Shown: positions 40,897-48,398 of the stretch, piece after piece | Layout: each line of letters starts with the position of its first letter | Position numbering within the stretch: position 1 is the stretch's first letter | DNA from: Caldimonas brevitalea | Lineage (GTDB): Bacteria > Pseudomonadota > Gammaproteobacteria > Burkholderiales > Burkholderiaceae_C | NCBI RefSeq assembly: GCF_001017435.1 | Contig: NZ_CP011371.1 | Coordinates: forward strand, 4,712,001-4,776,000 | Length of the DNA stretch: 64,000 nucleotides | Reading direction: 5' to 3' | Translations under genes and position numbers: made by a program | Notes under the pieces: generated by a model | What the model was told of the DNA's origin: nothing | Databases searched by the model: none | What the model saw: only the letters and a program-made list of their open reading frames with translations

Positions 40897-41394
40897 ATGA
40901 GCACCATCCATACCCTCGTACTCGTGACGCTGCTAGGCGTCACGGCTGCGGTCCACGCCCACGGCGACGACGACCACGCCAAAAAAGACGCCAGCCAGCC
41001 GGTCAAGAAGGAGCAGAAGGCCTGGGGCATCGCCGGCGATGCCAAGGCGGTCAAGCGCACCATTGAAATCAAGATGACCGATGACATGCGCTTCACGCCC
41101 GACCGACTGAGCGTGCAGCAAGGCGAGACGGTCAAGTTCGTGATCCGCAACGCCGGCCAGGTGATGCACGAGCTGGTCATCGGCACCAAGCAGGAACTCG
41201 ACGAGCACGCGGCCTTGATGGCCAAGTTCCCGGAGATGGAGCACGACGAGCCCTACATGGCGCATGTCAAACCGGGCAAGACGGGGGAGTTGATCTGGAC
41301 CTTCAACCGTCCGGGTGAGTTTGACTTCGCCTGCCTGATCGCCGGCCACTACCAGGCGGGCATGGTCGGCAAGATCAAGGTGGCTGCCAAATGA
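40897..41394 (+). CDS. cupredoxin, copy 2
   Basis: The protein has 165 residues with a signal peptide ending in AAVHA. It is a tandem paralogue of the gene before it: MRFTPDRLSVQQGETVKFVI, VMHELVIGT and ACLIAGHYQAGMVGK align with the same ligands (His, Cys, His, Met). The spacer between the genes is ten bases. Between the first His and Cys both have an unusual acidic helix (EMEHDEP or EMEHEEP), typical of this cupredoxin subgroup. The stop overlaps the DUF411 start by four bases. Confidence 0.9.
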   Translation: MSTIHTLVLVTLLGVTAAVHAHGDDDHAKKDASQPVKKEQKAWGIAGDAKAVKRTIEIKMTDDMRFTPDRLSVQQGETVKFVIRNAGQVMHELVIGTKQELDEHAALMAKFPEMEHDEPYMAHVKPGKTGELIWTFNRPGEFDFACLIAGHYQAGMVGKIKVAAK

Positions 41395-41846
41395 AGCGCC
41401 GCGATTTCGTCATGGCCGGTGCGGCGCTCGGGCTGACCGCCAGTGTCTACGCCAAGCCCACGCCGACCGCCATCGAGGTGTGGAAGTCGCCCGAGTGCGG
41501 TTGCTGCAAAGGGTGGATCGCGCACCTGGAGAAAAACGGCTTTGTCGCCATCGTCCACAACGAAGGCAACACCGACGCGCGCAAGGCACTGGGCCTCCCT
41601 CTGCAGTTCGGCTCGTGCCACACGGCCAAGGTCGGCGGCTACGCGATCGAGGGCCATGTGCCGGCGCGCGAGATCCGGCGGCTGCTGCAAGAGCGGCCCA
41701 AGGCGGTCGGGCTGGCCGTGCCGGCCATGCCCTTGGGCAGCCCGGGCATGGACGGCCCCGACTTTGACCACCAGACCCAACCCTACGACGTGCTGCTCGT
41801 CCTCCAAGACGGCAGCACCCGCGTGTACCAGTCGTACTTCCGCTGA
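41391..41846 (+). CDS. DUF411 metal-binding protein
   Basis: The protein has 151 residues. MKRRDFVMAGAALGLTASVY is a Tat-type signal. The mature part has a thioredoxin-like start with IEVWKSPECGCCKGWIAHLE, where CGCC is the likely metal or redox site, and FGSCHTAKVGGYAIEGHVPA, then AMPLGSPGMD. DUF411 proteins accompany copper, silver and cadmium resistance genes. It is translationally coupled to the cupredoxin by an ATGA overlap. It may deliver copper or reduce it; this is inferred from the family context. Confidence 0.9.
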   Translation: MKRRDFVMAGAALGLTASVYAKPTPTAIEVWKSPECGCCKGWIAHLEKNGFVAIVHNEGNTDARKALGLPLQFGSCHTAKVGGYAIEGHVPAREIRRLLQERPKAVGLAVPAMPLGSPGMDGPDFDHQTQPYDVLLVLQDGSTRVYQSYFR

Positions 41847-41866
41847 ACTCTCAAAGGAGCATCTTC

Positions 41867-42217
41867 ATGAACAACAAATCTCTGCTTGCCCTGCTGGCGG
41901 CCGTCTCGCTGGTGACCAGCACCGCGGCGTTCGCCGCGCAGCAGGCCGCCAGTGGCTCAGACGCCAATGCCGCCGCGGCTTCGACGGCGGCAGGCGAGCT
42001 GGTCGAGGGCGAGGTCCGCAAGATCGACACGGCGAACAAGAAGATCACCTTGAAGCACGGCGAGATCAAGAACCTCGGCATGCCCGGCATGACGATGGTC
42101 TTCCAGGTGAAGGACGCGTCGCTGTTGGACAAGGTCAAGGTCGGTGACAAGGTGCGATTCGCGGCTGAAAAGTCCAACGGCGCCATCGTGATCACAGAGC
42201 TGCAACCGGCTCAGTGA
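41867..42217 (+). CDS. periplasmic copper chaperone CusF-like, copy 2
   Basis: The protein has 116 residues with a signal peptide ending in TAAFA. The core KITLKHGEIKNLGMPGMTMV is almost identical to copy 1 and again lacks the CusF tryptophan; DKVKVGDKVRFAAEKSNGAI follows. It closes the plus-strand periplasmic operon. Two stand-alone CusF copies 6 kb apart suggest that the first and last genes of the operon came from duplication of one gene. An imperfect hairpin that begins in its stop codon (TGAAGC-CAGC-GCTTCA) may reduce read-through. Confidence 0.88.
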   Translation: MNNKSLLALLAAVSLVTSTAAFAAQQAASGSDANAAAASTAAGELVEGEVRKIDTANKKITLKHGEIKNLGMPGMTMVFQVKDASLLDKVKVGDKVRFAAEKSNGAIVITELQPAQ

Positions 42218-42458
42218 AGCCAGCGCTTCAGGGTATCGCCCTGGTGAACGCCGATCCGCGTTGCAAGAAGGACAAGCACATGTAGACATCACCTGAGCGA
42301 CTAGAAGAAATTTCAACGCACCGACCGATGTCGCGCAGAACGTGCACGGCAGGGATTGGTGCGATGTTGCTTTGCGCTCAAACGGTCTGTCCAGCTAGGA
42401 CTGTCGCTTGCTTTTCAGCCAGTGCCGAATCCCCGGCGCTCTGACTTGGAGAGACAAG

Positions 42459-42833
42459 ATGGCTCATGAACAGTACACATCGTGCATCGAAGCTTGCAGC
42501 GCGTGTGCGGTGGAGTGCAACCACTGCGCGACCGCCTGCCTGCAGGAGCAGGACGTGAAGATGATGGCGCGCTGCATCGCGTTGGACATGGATTGTGCCG
42601 CTATCTGCCAGCTCGCCGCGGCCGCAATGGCGCGGGGCAGCGAGCAGGCCCAGGCGATCTGCGCGCTGTGCGCGGACATCTGCGAAGCCTGTGGCGAGGA
42701 GTGTGCCAAGCACCCAATGGACCATTGCCAGTCCTGCGCGGCCGCCTGTCGCCGTTGTGCCGACGAGTGCCGTCGGATGTCGCAGATGCCGCGCACGCAA
42801 GCAGGCCAATCCGTGACCGGTCACGCACATTGA
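42459..42833 (+). CDS. cytosolic four-helix copper storage protein (Csp3-like)
   Basis: The protein has 124 residues from the ATG at 42459 with GGAGAG upstream. It contains 19 cysteines spaced along four helices, mostly as CxxxC and CxxC pairs (SCIEACSACAVECNHCATAC, CALCADICEACGEECAKH, CQSCAAACRRCADEC). There is no signal peptide, as in cytosolic Csp3 of methanotrophs and other bacteria, which fill the core of the bundle with Cu(I). It belongs to the DUF326 family. It should store or buffer Cu(I) in the cytosol. It stands as a single gene with a 240-base leader region. Confidence 0.9.
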   Translation: MAHEQYTSCIEACSACAVECNHCATACLQEQDVKMMARCIALDMDCAAICQLAAAAMARGSEQAQAICALCADICEACGEECAKHPMDHCQSCAAACRRCADECRRMSQMPRTQAGQSVTGHAH

Positions 42834-42998
42834 TCGAGAGGAACTGTCGCGTCAGCGTCTGAAGCGCTGATGTGGCCCTCGGGCTTGTGCTCTGGCTGCT
42901 GTGCCGGTGAGGCGTCAGTGGCGCGGCGCCGCTGCCCGTCGTAGATTTCTCGATGGCGTTTGTCAACGCCATTGCCTTGTACCCCTTGGGAGCTCGCC

Positions 42999-43715
42999 AT
43001 GTTCACCATCCCTGCTATGAGGCGCCCGTTAGCCGCCGTTTTCGCTTGTGTGACGCTGTCGCTGTCCCCCGCCTCTCATGCCGATGCCCCGGGCGCCGGC
43101 CACACGGCCGGGTTTGAGGTCGAGTTCATGCAGATGACCATCGACCATCACTTTTCTGCGCTGCGCATCACCGAGCTCGCTGCCGGCACCGACCTGCAAC
43201 GCAACGGGGACATCGCCCCCAACGAAGGCGTGTCCCCGACGCCGGGTTTTGGCGCCACGCCGGCCAAGGCAACTTTGGACGATCTGAAGTCGCTGGCACG
43301 CCGCAACAACCGCATGCAGCGGGAAGAGATCATGACGCTGCAGCGCTTCCTGCACGACTGGTACGGCATCGACTACGAACCCAAACTCCGCCGCGACGGC
43401 CGCGAGATGATCGAGCTGCTGGAGCAGGCGCGCCCGGGCGCGGACTTCAACCACCTCTTTTATGAAGTGTTCAGCCGCCATCACTACACCTTGATGGAGC
43501 CGGTCAACGGCTGCGTCGCCGGTGTCGACTTGACGCACGAGGACCTGCGGCATGAGTGCAGCAACATGTGGCACAGCCAGACGGCCGACATCCACATGAT
43601 GCGCAAGGAGTTGCGCAAGCACTTCGGCATCGACGACTACCAGCCGTTCAAGGGACGCGAGCCGCTGCGTGATCGCTTTTGGGGACCGCGCGGGCAGCAC
43701 AGCCGTCACGACTGA
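42999..43715 (+). CDS. DUF305-like secreted metal-binding protein
   Basis: The protein has 238 residues with a signal peptide (VFACVTLSLSPASHA). MQMTIDHHFSALRITELA, then MQREEIMTLQRFLHDWYG, and a second half with FNHLFYEVFSRHHYTLMEPV and MWHSQTADIHMMRKELRK show two copies of the ferritin-like DUF305 pattern, rich in His and Met, with a pair of cysteines. It is likely periplasmic. The genes around it handle copper, so it probably binds copper, though its fold match is weaker than for the protein at 55317. Confidence 0.7.
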   Translation: MFTIPAMRRPLAAVFACVTLSLSPASHADAPGAGHTAGFEVEFMQMTIDHHFSALRITELAAGTDLQRNGDIAPNEGVSPTPGFGATPAKATLDDLKSLARRNNRMQREEIMTLQRFLHDWYGIDYEPKLRRDGREMIELLEQARPGADFNHLFYEVFSRHHYTLMEPVNGCVAGVDLTHEDLRHECSNMWHSQTADIHMMRKELRKHFGIDDYQPFKGREPLRDRFWGPRGQHSRHD

Positions 43716-43785
43716 TGCGGCGTGCTGCGGCTGACCGATGGCGGGCAAAGGGCCGAGCGAAGGTCTTCGCGACGGAAAGGACAGG

Positions 43786-45315
43786 ATGAGCACGACTTCC
43801 GTCTGGACTGACAAACGCACCTCTGCAGGATGGCCCACCCTGACGGAGGACGTGTCGACCGATGTCGCCGTCGTCGGTGGCGGCATCACGGGCGTGACCG
43901 CTGCGCTGCTCTTGGCGCAGGGCGGCCTGCGCGTGGTGTTGCTAGAAGCACACCGCGTCGGCGCGGGCGCTACCGGGTACTCGACGGGCAACCTGTATCA
44001 GACGGTCAGTCATGGCTTGCACGCAACCCGCAGCAGATGGGACGGTGAGGTCGCCTCGCAGGTCGCGCAGTCGCGACGTGATGCGATCGCCTTTGTCGAA
44101 CGGCAAGCGGCGTTGGAGCAGAACGAACAGGGCAACCTTTGCGGCTTCCGGCGTTGTCCCCTCTACTTCTATGCTGCCGGCGCCGAGGCGGAGGGCACGG
44201 TGTACGACGAGTACCAGGCTGCGCAACAAGCCGGCATGGCGGCCCGTCTGGTCGGAACACTCCCGGAAGGCCTCACCCCAGCGGCTCATGGGCCGGTGCT
44301 GGTGATGGAGGGCCAGGCCCAGTTCCATCCGCTGGCGTACGTTCAAGCGCTCGCACGGCGTGCGCACGGTGCCGGCGCGCTGATCTACGAACGCTCGCCC
44401 GTCGTCGTATGCGATGCGTCCGAGCGCTCGCTGCGCACGCCGGTGGCGCACGTGCAAGCTCGCGAGATCGTGCTCGCCACACACTCACCGTGCGGACGGC
44501 ATCCAGTCCAGGCGGGGCTGCTCCCCGGCCGCGAGTACGGCGTGGCGTACCGACTGGCCACGGACAGCCCATGCCCGCCCGGCATCTTTTGGGCACAAGG
44601 GGCTGAACGCCTGTCGCTGCGGGGCCTTGAGGACGAGCCGGGACGGTACTGGCTGGCGGTGGGTGTGAACCACGGCACCGGCCAGCGCGATGCCGTGCGG
44701 GCGATGCAAGAACTTGAGGATCGGGCCGAGCGGCAGCTGGGCCTGCGCGATCCTGCGTACCGCTGGTCGGGGCAGCATTTCCACTCGCCCGACGGCCTGC
44801 CCTACATCGGACGGGACGCGGCGGGTACCTACATCGCGACCGGCTTCGGGACTGACGGACTGACGTACGGCACCCTGGCCGCCCAACTGATCGCCGAGCA
44901 ACTGGTGGAAGGCAGGCGCTCGGCCTGGAGCGAGCTGTACCGCCCGGATCGGCTCGCTCTTCGCCAGTCTCTGCGCGGCATGTTCGAGGGAGTCCGCAAC
45001 ACGGCCAAAGCATGGCTTTACGACTACCTGACACATCGCCACGGCCCCCCACTGCAACACGTGCAGCCGCACCAAGGCGCGATCGTGGAGGTCGACGGCG
45101 AGCGCTGCGCCGCGTATCGCGATCCGCAAGGTGACGTGCACCTGGTGTCGCCGGTGTGCACCCACATGAAGTGCATCGTTCGCTGGAACGCCCTGGAAAC
45201 CAGCTGGGACTGCCCGTGCCACGGGAGCCGCTTTGCCCCGGACGGGCGCGTGCTAGAAGGCCCAGCGATGCGGCCGCTGGAGCGGAAGGTGGTCGCGATC
45301 CACAGGCAGGAGTAA
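43786..45315 (+). CDS. FAD-dependent oxidoreductase with C-terminal Rieske domain
   Basis: The protein has 509 residues from the ATG at 43786 with GAAAGGA upstream. Residues about 20-395 form a DadA/glycine-oxidase type FAD enzyme: DVAVVGGGITGVTAALLLAQ binds FAD and YIATGFGTDGLTYGTLAA is the second FAD contact. Residues about 420-509 form a Rieske [2Fe-2S] domain with CTHMKC and CPCHGSRF. No signal peptide is seen, so it is cytosolic. The reaction is not known; the family includes amine and amino-acid oxidases. In this setting, a role in redox protection during copper stress is possible. Confidence 0.88.
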   Translation: MSTTSVWTDKRTSAGWPTLTEDVSTDVAVVGGGITGVTAALLLAQGGLRVVLLEAHRVGAGATGYSTGNLYQTVSHGLHATRSRWDGEVASQVAQSRRDAIAFVERQAALEQNEQGNLCGFRRCPLYFYAAGAEAEGTVYDEYQAAQQAGMAARLVGTLPEGLTPAAHGPVLVMEGQAQFHPLAYVQALARRAHGAGALIYERSPVVVCDASERSLRTPVAHVQAREIVLATHSPCGRHPVQAGLLPGREYGVAYRLATDSPCPPGIFWAQGAERLSLRGLEDEPGRYWLAVGVNHGTGQRDAVRAMQELEDRAERQLGLRDPAYRWSGQHFHSPDGLPYIGRDAAGTYIATGFGTDGLTYGTLAAQLIAEQLVEGRRSAWSELYRPDRLALRQSLRGMFEGVRNTAKAWLYDYLTHRHGPPLQHVQPHQGAIVEVDGERCAAYRDPQGDVHLVSPVCTHMKCIVRWNALETSWDCPCHGSRFAPDGRVLEGPAMRPLERKVVAIHRQE

Positions 45316-45385
45316 CTCTGTGAGGACTTTAGAGGTCCCGTACGGGCGGACCGACCGGGACGCATTTTCGGTGAAAGCCCATCCA

Positions 45386-47317
45386 TCAGCCTTGCACGTC
45401 GAGCACCATGGTCAGGCCGCCGCCGCCCTTGTGCTCGACGTTGTTGTTGGTGGTGTGGTGGGGGATGTGGCAGTGGATCAGCCACTTGCCGGGGCGGCGA
45501 GCCCTCCAGACCACGTCGTAGCGCTGCCCGGGCCCGACGTTGACCGTGTCAGCTTCGAAGCGCGCGCCCTCGGCCAGTGTGTAGCCGTCACGCGCCACCA
45601 CGGTGAAGGGCCCCCCGTGGACATGCATCGGGTGCACGAAGTTGTTGTGGGTGCCAATGAAACGCAGCTTGATGGTCTCGCCCACCTTCATCGAGATCGT
45701 GTCCGTCTGCGGGTAGGCCTTGCCGTTGATGGTGAAGTAATTCGGCAGGGCGCCTTCCATGAGCATGGCCGGGTAGGTCAGGCCCTGGCGTTGGAGCCAC
45801 TCCTGCAGCTGGATCACGTACTCCTTGTCGGCTCTCGGCTCGCGGGTGGTGTCCCTTGGGTCGATGATCAGCGCGCCGTACAGGCCGAGCGCCTGCTGCC
45901 GGTCGGCGTGGTCGTGCGTGTGATAGAAGAAGGTGCCCGCCTGCTCTGTCGTGAACTCGTAGGTGTAGCTTCCCCCAGGCGGAATAGGGTCCTGCGTGAT
46001 CTCGGCCGGCCCATCCATGCGATTCGGCAGGATGAGCCCGTGCCAGTGCACGGTGGTGGACTCGGGCAGCCGATTGGTTACCTTGATGCGCACACGGTCG
46101 CCCTCGGTCACGCGGATGCGCGGACCAGGGATCTGGCCGTTGAAGGCATAGCCTTCGACCCGCACATCGGGCAGCACATTCCAGCGCACCACGCCGGCCT
46201 CCAACTCGAAGACCTTGACGCCGTTCTCCAGCCTGGGATGCAGGGGCTGGTCGCCACGGGCGGTGCTCTGCGCGGTGCGCTGCACCAGGCGCGGGTGCAC
46301 GGCGCCCATCTCGCGCATCGATTCCGCTGGTGTATCCCAGCCCATGATCATGCCCGGCGGCATGATGGCGCCGTCGACGTCGCGGGCGGACAGTTGCAGG
46401 TTCACGAAAAGCGCCGGCACGGTCATGCCGCCGAGCAGCAGGAGTGTCGTGCTCAAAGTGACGGCCGCGAGCTGCGCGCGCGTCACGTTGGGCGTCATCC
46501 CGTGGTGCTCGTGCGTCGTTCCGCTGTGCGGCGCTTGCCCATGCCCCGGGCCGGCCTGGTCGCCCGCATGGCCGTGACCTGCGGTATGCGCCGCACGGTG
46601 CGGCTCCGCCGACGCGTCGGTGTGGCGCTGCCCGGTCGCCGTGTTGCCCGTGCCGCGCTCGGTCATCAACCCGTGCTTGAGCTTGCGTGCCACCATCCAC
46701 ACGTTGACGGGGTAGCAGGTGGCGAAGCCGACGATGACGCCCAGCGACATCACCCCCCAAAACAGCAACTCGGTCGGCTCCATCGCGCGCATGTCGCGGC
46801 CCATCATCAGCAGCGACATGGTCGGCGCCATGCCGGCCATCATCGCGTTCATGCTGATGAACTCAGGCCTGAACGACCGGCGAACGTTCTCCCAGTAGCC
46901 GCCGCCCATCATGTTCTTCATGAACAACGCCTGGAAGATGAACAGGCCAAAGCAAAAGCCCGCCACGTATTCGACGATCAGGTCGATCCACATCGGCAGC
47001 CCCAGCGCGGCGGTGACCGCGGCCGCCAGGATGATGCCGGTCGCGTCGCCGGCCACGCAGTGGATCGAGGAGCCGGCGCCTTGCTTCCACAGCGGCTTGA
47101 TGAACTCTTCGTGGGTGCCTGGTGCGGGTTCCTTGTCGGCCATCACGTACAGCAGCAACCCGATCGGTCCCATGTACAGGGTGATGAGCACGAAGCCCCA
47201 TTTCATGACCACCGGCTCGGGGTTGTGACGGAACTGGTCCCAGGCGACATAGGCCGTCGACATGACGGCCAGTGCAAACCAGGCGATGAGGAAGTAGTCG
47301 ATCGGCTGCGCAATCAT
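45386..47317 (-). CDS. DUF4396 - multicopper oxidase fusion
   Basis: The protein has 643 residues from the ATG at 47317 with AAGGAAG upstream. The first 235 residues are a DUF4396 membrane domain with about five hydrophobic helices (for example YFLIAWFALAVMSTAYVAW and LLFWGVMSLGVIVGFATCY). A His-rich linker (HTAGHGHAGDQAGPGHGQAP, then THEHHGM) and one more membrane helix lead into a multicopper oxidase with VHWHGLILP, FFYHTHDHADRQ, HPMHVHGGPF and HCHIPHHT. So the oxidase is anchored to the inner membrane, facing the periplasm. A CueR-type promoter precedes it. The fusion would join metal handling in the membrane with oxidation. Confidence 0.92.
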   Translation of the reverse strand: MIAQPIDYFLIAWFALAVMSTAYVAWDQFRHNPEPVVMKWGFVLITLYMGPIGLLLYVMADKEPAPGTHEEFIKPLWKQGAGSSIHCVAGDATGIILAAAVTAALGLPMWIDLIVEYVAGFCFGLFIFQALFMKNMMGGGYWENVRRSFRPEFISMNAMMAGMAPTMSLLMMGRDMRAMEPTELLFWGVMSLGVIVGFATCYPVNVWMVARKLKHGLMTERGTGNTATGQRHTDASAEPHRAAHTAGHGHAGDQAGPGHGQAPHSGTTHEHHGMTPNVTRAQLAAVTLSTTLLLLGGMTVPALFVNLQLSARDVDGAIMPPGMIMGWDTPAESMREMGAVHPRLVQRTAQSTARGDQPLHPRLENGVKVFELEAGVVRWNVLPDVRVEGYAFNGQIPGPRIRVTEGDRVRIKVTNRLPESTTVHWHGLILPNRMDGPAEITQDPIPPGGSYTYEFTTEQAGTFFYHTHDHADRQQALGLYGALIIDPRDTTREPRADKEYVIQLQEWLQRQGLTYPAMLMEGALPNYFTINGKAYPQTDTISMKVGETIKLRFIGTHNNFVHPMHVHGGPFTVVARDGYTLAEGARFEADTVNVGPGQRYDVVWRARRPGKWLIHCHIPHHTTNNNVEHKGGGGLTMVLDVQG

Positions 47318-47387
47318 GGTGGTTCTTCCTTGTCGATTCCCTGTGTCAGCCGAGCTCGGGGATCGGCTGCCCGCGGATGGACCGTTG

Positions 47388-47418
47388 AGTCTGCGCCTTG
47401 CCCCTATGGGAAGGTCAA
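47388..47418 (-). promoter_or_regulatory. CueR-type promoter of the oxidase fusion
   Basis: On the minus strand TTGACC (47413-47418) is followed by a 19-base spacer that contains the dyad CCCATAGGGG and by CAGACT (47388-47393). The over-long spacer with central dyad is the hallmark of MerR-family promoters. Confidence 0.8.
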
Positions 47419-47465
47419 GCACCGCCTCAGTCCCCGCCCGCGGTGGGGTTTTGTCGGAGGCTCGC

Positions 47466-47496
47466 TGGACTTTGCCATGGTGGGAAGCTTCAAAGT
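47466..47496 (+). promoter_or_regulatory. CueR-type promoter of copZ
   Basis: TGGACT (47466-47471), a 19-base spacer with CCATGGTGGGAAGCTT, then CAAAGT (47491-47496). The right half of the spacer is identical to that of the copA promoter at 52289. Confidence 0.8.
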
Positions 47497-47538
47497 TCCC
47501 TCACCGGATACCCCAGACCCCTAGTGAAGGAGCTTGAG

Positions 47539-47796
47539 ATGATTTCATTTGAAGTGAACGACATGACCTGTGGCCACTGCGTGAGCGCGATCACCAAGGC
47601 GGTCAAGCAGACCGACCGCGGTGCGGTCGTCGCCGTCGACCTCGGCAGCAAGCGCGTGCAGATCGATTCGAAGGTCGCCGACGAGGCCGAGTTGAAGGCA
47701 GCCATCGAAGAGGCCGGTTACACGCCGGTCAAGGCGGCGGCTGCCGCCGAGGCATCGGGCCAGTCCGGCGGGAGCTGCTGTGGCAGCTGCCACTGA
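47539..47796 (+). CDS. copZ: CopZ-like copper chaperone
   Basis: The protein has 85 residues. The HMA fold starts with MISFEVNDMTCGHCVSAITK, whose CxxC motif binds Cu(I), and ends with IEEAGYTPV. An added C-terminal tail, GGSCCGSCH, supplies three more cysteines and a histidine, unlike classical CopZ of about 69 residues. AAGGAGC lies upstream of the ATG. It should pass Cu(I) to the ATPases or to CueR. It has a CueR promoter and begins the plus-strand unit with a DUF2933 gene and an ATPase. Confidence 0.92.
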   Translation: MISFEVNDMTCGHCVSAITKAVKQTDRGAVVAVDLGSKRVQIDSKVADEAELKAAIEEAGYTPVKAAAAAEASGQSGGSCCGSCH

Positions 47797-47854
47797 GCGC
47801 GATGGATTGATTGAGGTCAAGGGGCTCGGCAGCGTCTTCCAGGAGCATGGCGTC

Positions 47855-48115
47855 ATGAAGACCTCCTCGACTGCCTCTTCGAGCCGCGCCCGGCGCCTGC
47901 TCGCCATTGCCGCTTGGCTACTCGGTGCCGTCGGCGCGTACTTTCTGCTGACGCGCCACTTCGATCACGCGCTGCAGGCGGTGCCTTACCTGCTGCTGTT
48001 GGCCTGCCCGTTGATGCATGCTTTCGGGCACCGGCATGGGCAGAACGGACACCACGACGCGCACCACGCCCATGGGAACGCCCGTGACAAGGCCGGCGAC
48101 AGAACCGGTGAATGA
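47855..48115 (+). CDS. DUF2933 membrane protein
   Basis: The protein has 86 residues from the ATG at 47855 with AGGAG upstream. Two hydrophobic helices ([19 protein letters not shown] and [18 protein letters not shown]) enclose RHFDHAL, and the C-terminus is His-rich ([17 protein letters not shown]). This is the DUF2933 pattern, with conserved ACPLMH and His tail, common in copper clusters. The His tail probably binds metal at the membrane. It lies between copZ and the ATPase, probably in one transcript. Confidence 0.88.
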   Translation: MKTSSTASSSRARRLLAIAAWLLGAVGAYFLLTRHFDHALQAVPYLLLLACPLMHAFGHRHGQNGHHDAHHAHGNARDKAGDRTGE

Positions 48116-48163
48116 GGCCGGTGCCCTGACGGTCGCCGACTTGCTCTCTGCACTGGAGCGGCT

Positions 48164-48385
48164 GTGCTGGGCGCCGGGATCGCGCTGCTGTGGCCGAGCT
48201 TGGCCGAGCATGCGGTGGCGCTGCTCGTGGTCGGCTCGCTGGTCCATGCCACCGGCATGGGACTCAAACACCGCCTGCAACTCGACCAGGCGCAGCCGCG
48301 CTGGAGTCGCTGGCTCGTGGCGCTGTGCTGGGTCGCCCTGGCCGTGCTGGCGGCCACGCTCGCCTGGCACATCGGTTTCAGATGA
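48164..48385 (+). CDS. small membrane protein before the ATPase
   Basis: The protein has 73 residues from a GTG with GGAG six bases upstream. It has two membrane helices ([20 protein letters not shown] and [20 protein letters not shown]) joined by a basic loop ([16 protein letters not shown]). It is the kind of short copper-cluster membrane protein that often lies between DUF2933 and the P-type ATPase. No function is known. A 6-codon frame after it (48382) has no apparent meaning. Confidence 0.6.
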   Translation: MLGAGIALLWPSLAEHAVALLVVGSLVHATGMGLKHRLQLDQAQPRWSRWLVALCWVALAVLAATLAWHIGFR

Positions 48386-48398
48386 ACGGAGCAGAAGA

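Noticed and set aside
45316..45385. Terminator between the Rieske fusion gene and the oxidase fusion gene
   Set aside because: GTCCCG and CGGGAC can pair, but the loop is long and no T-run follows, so support is too weak.
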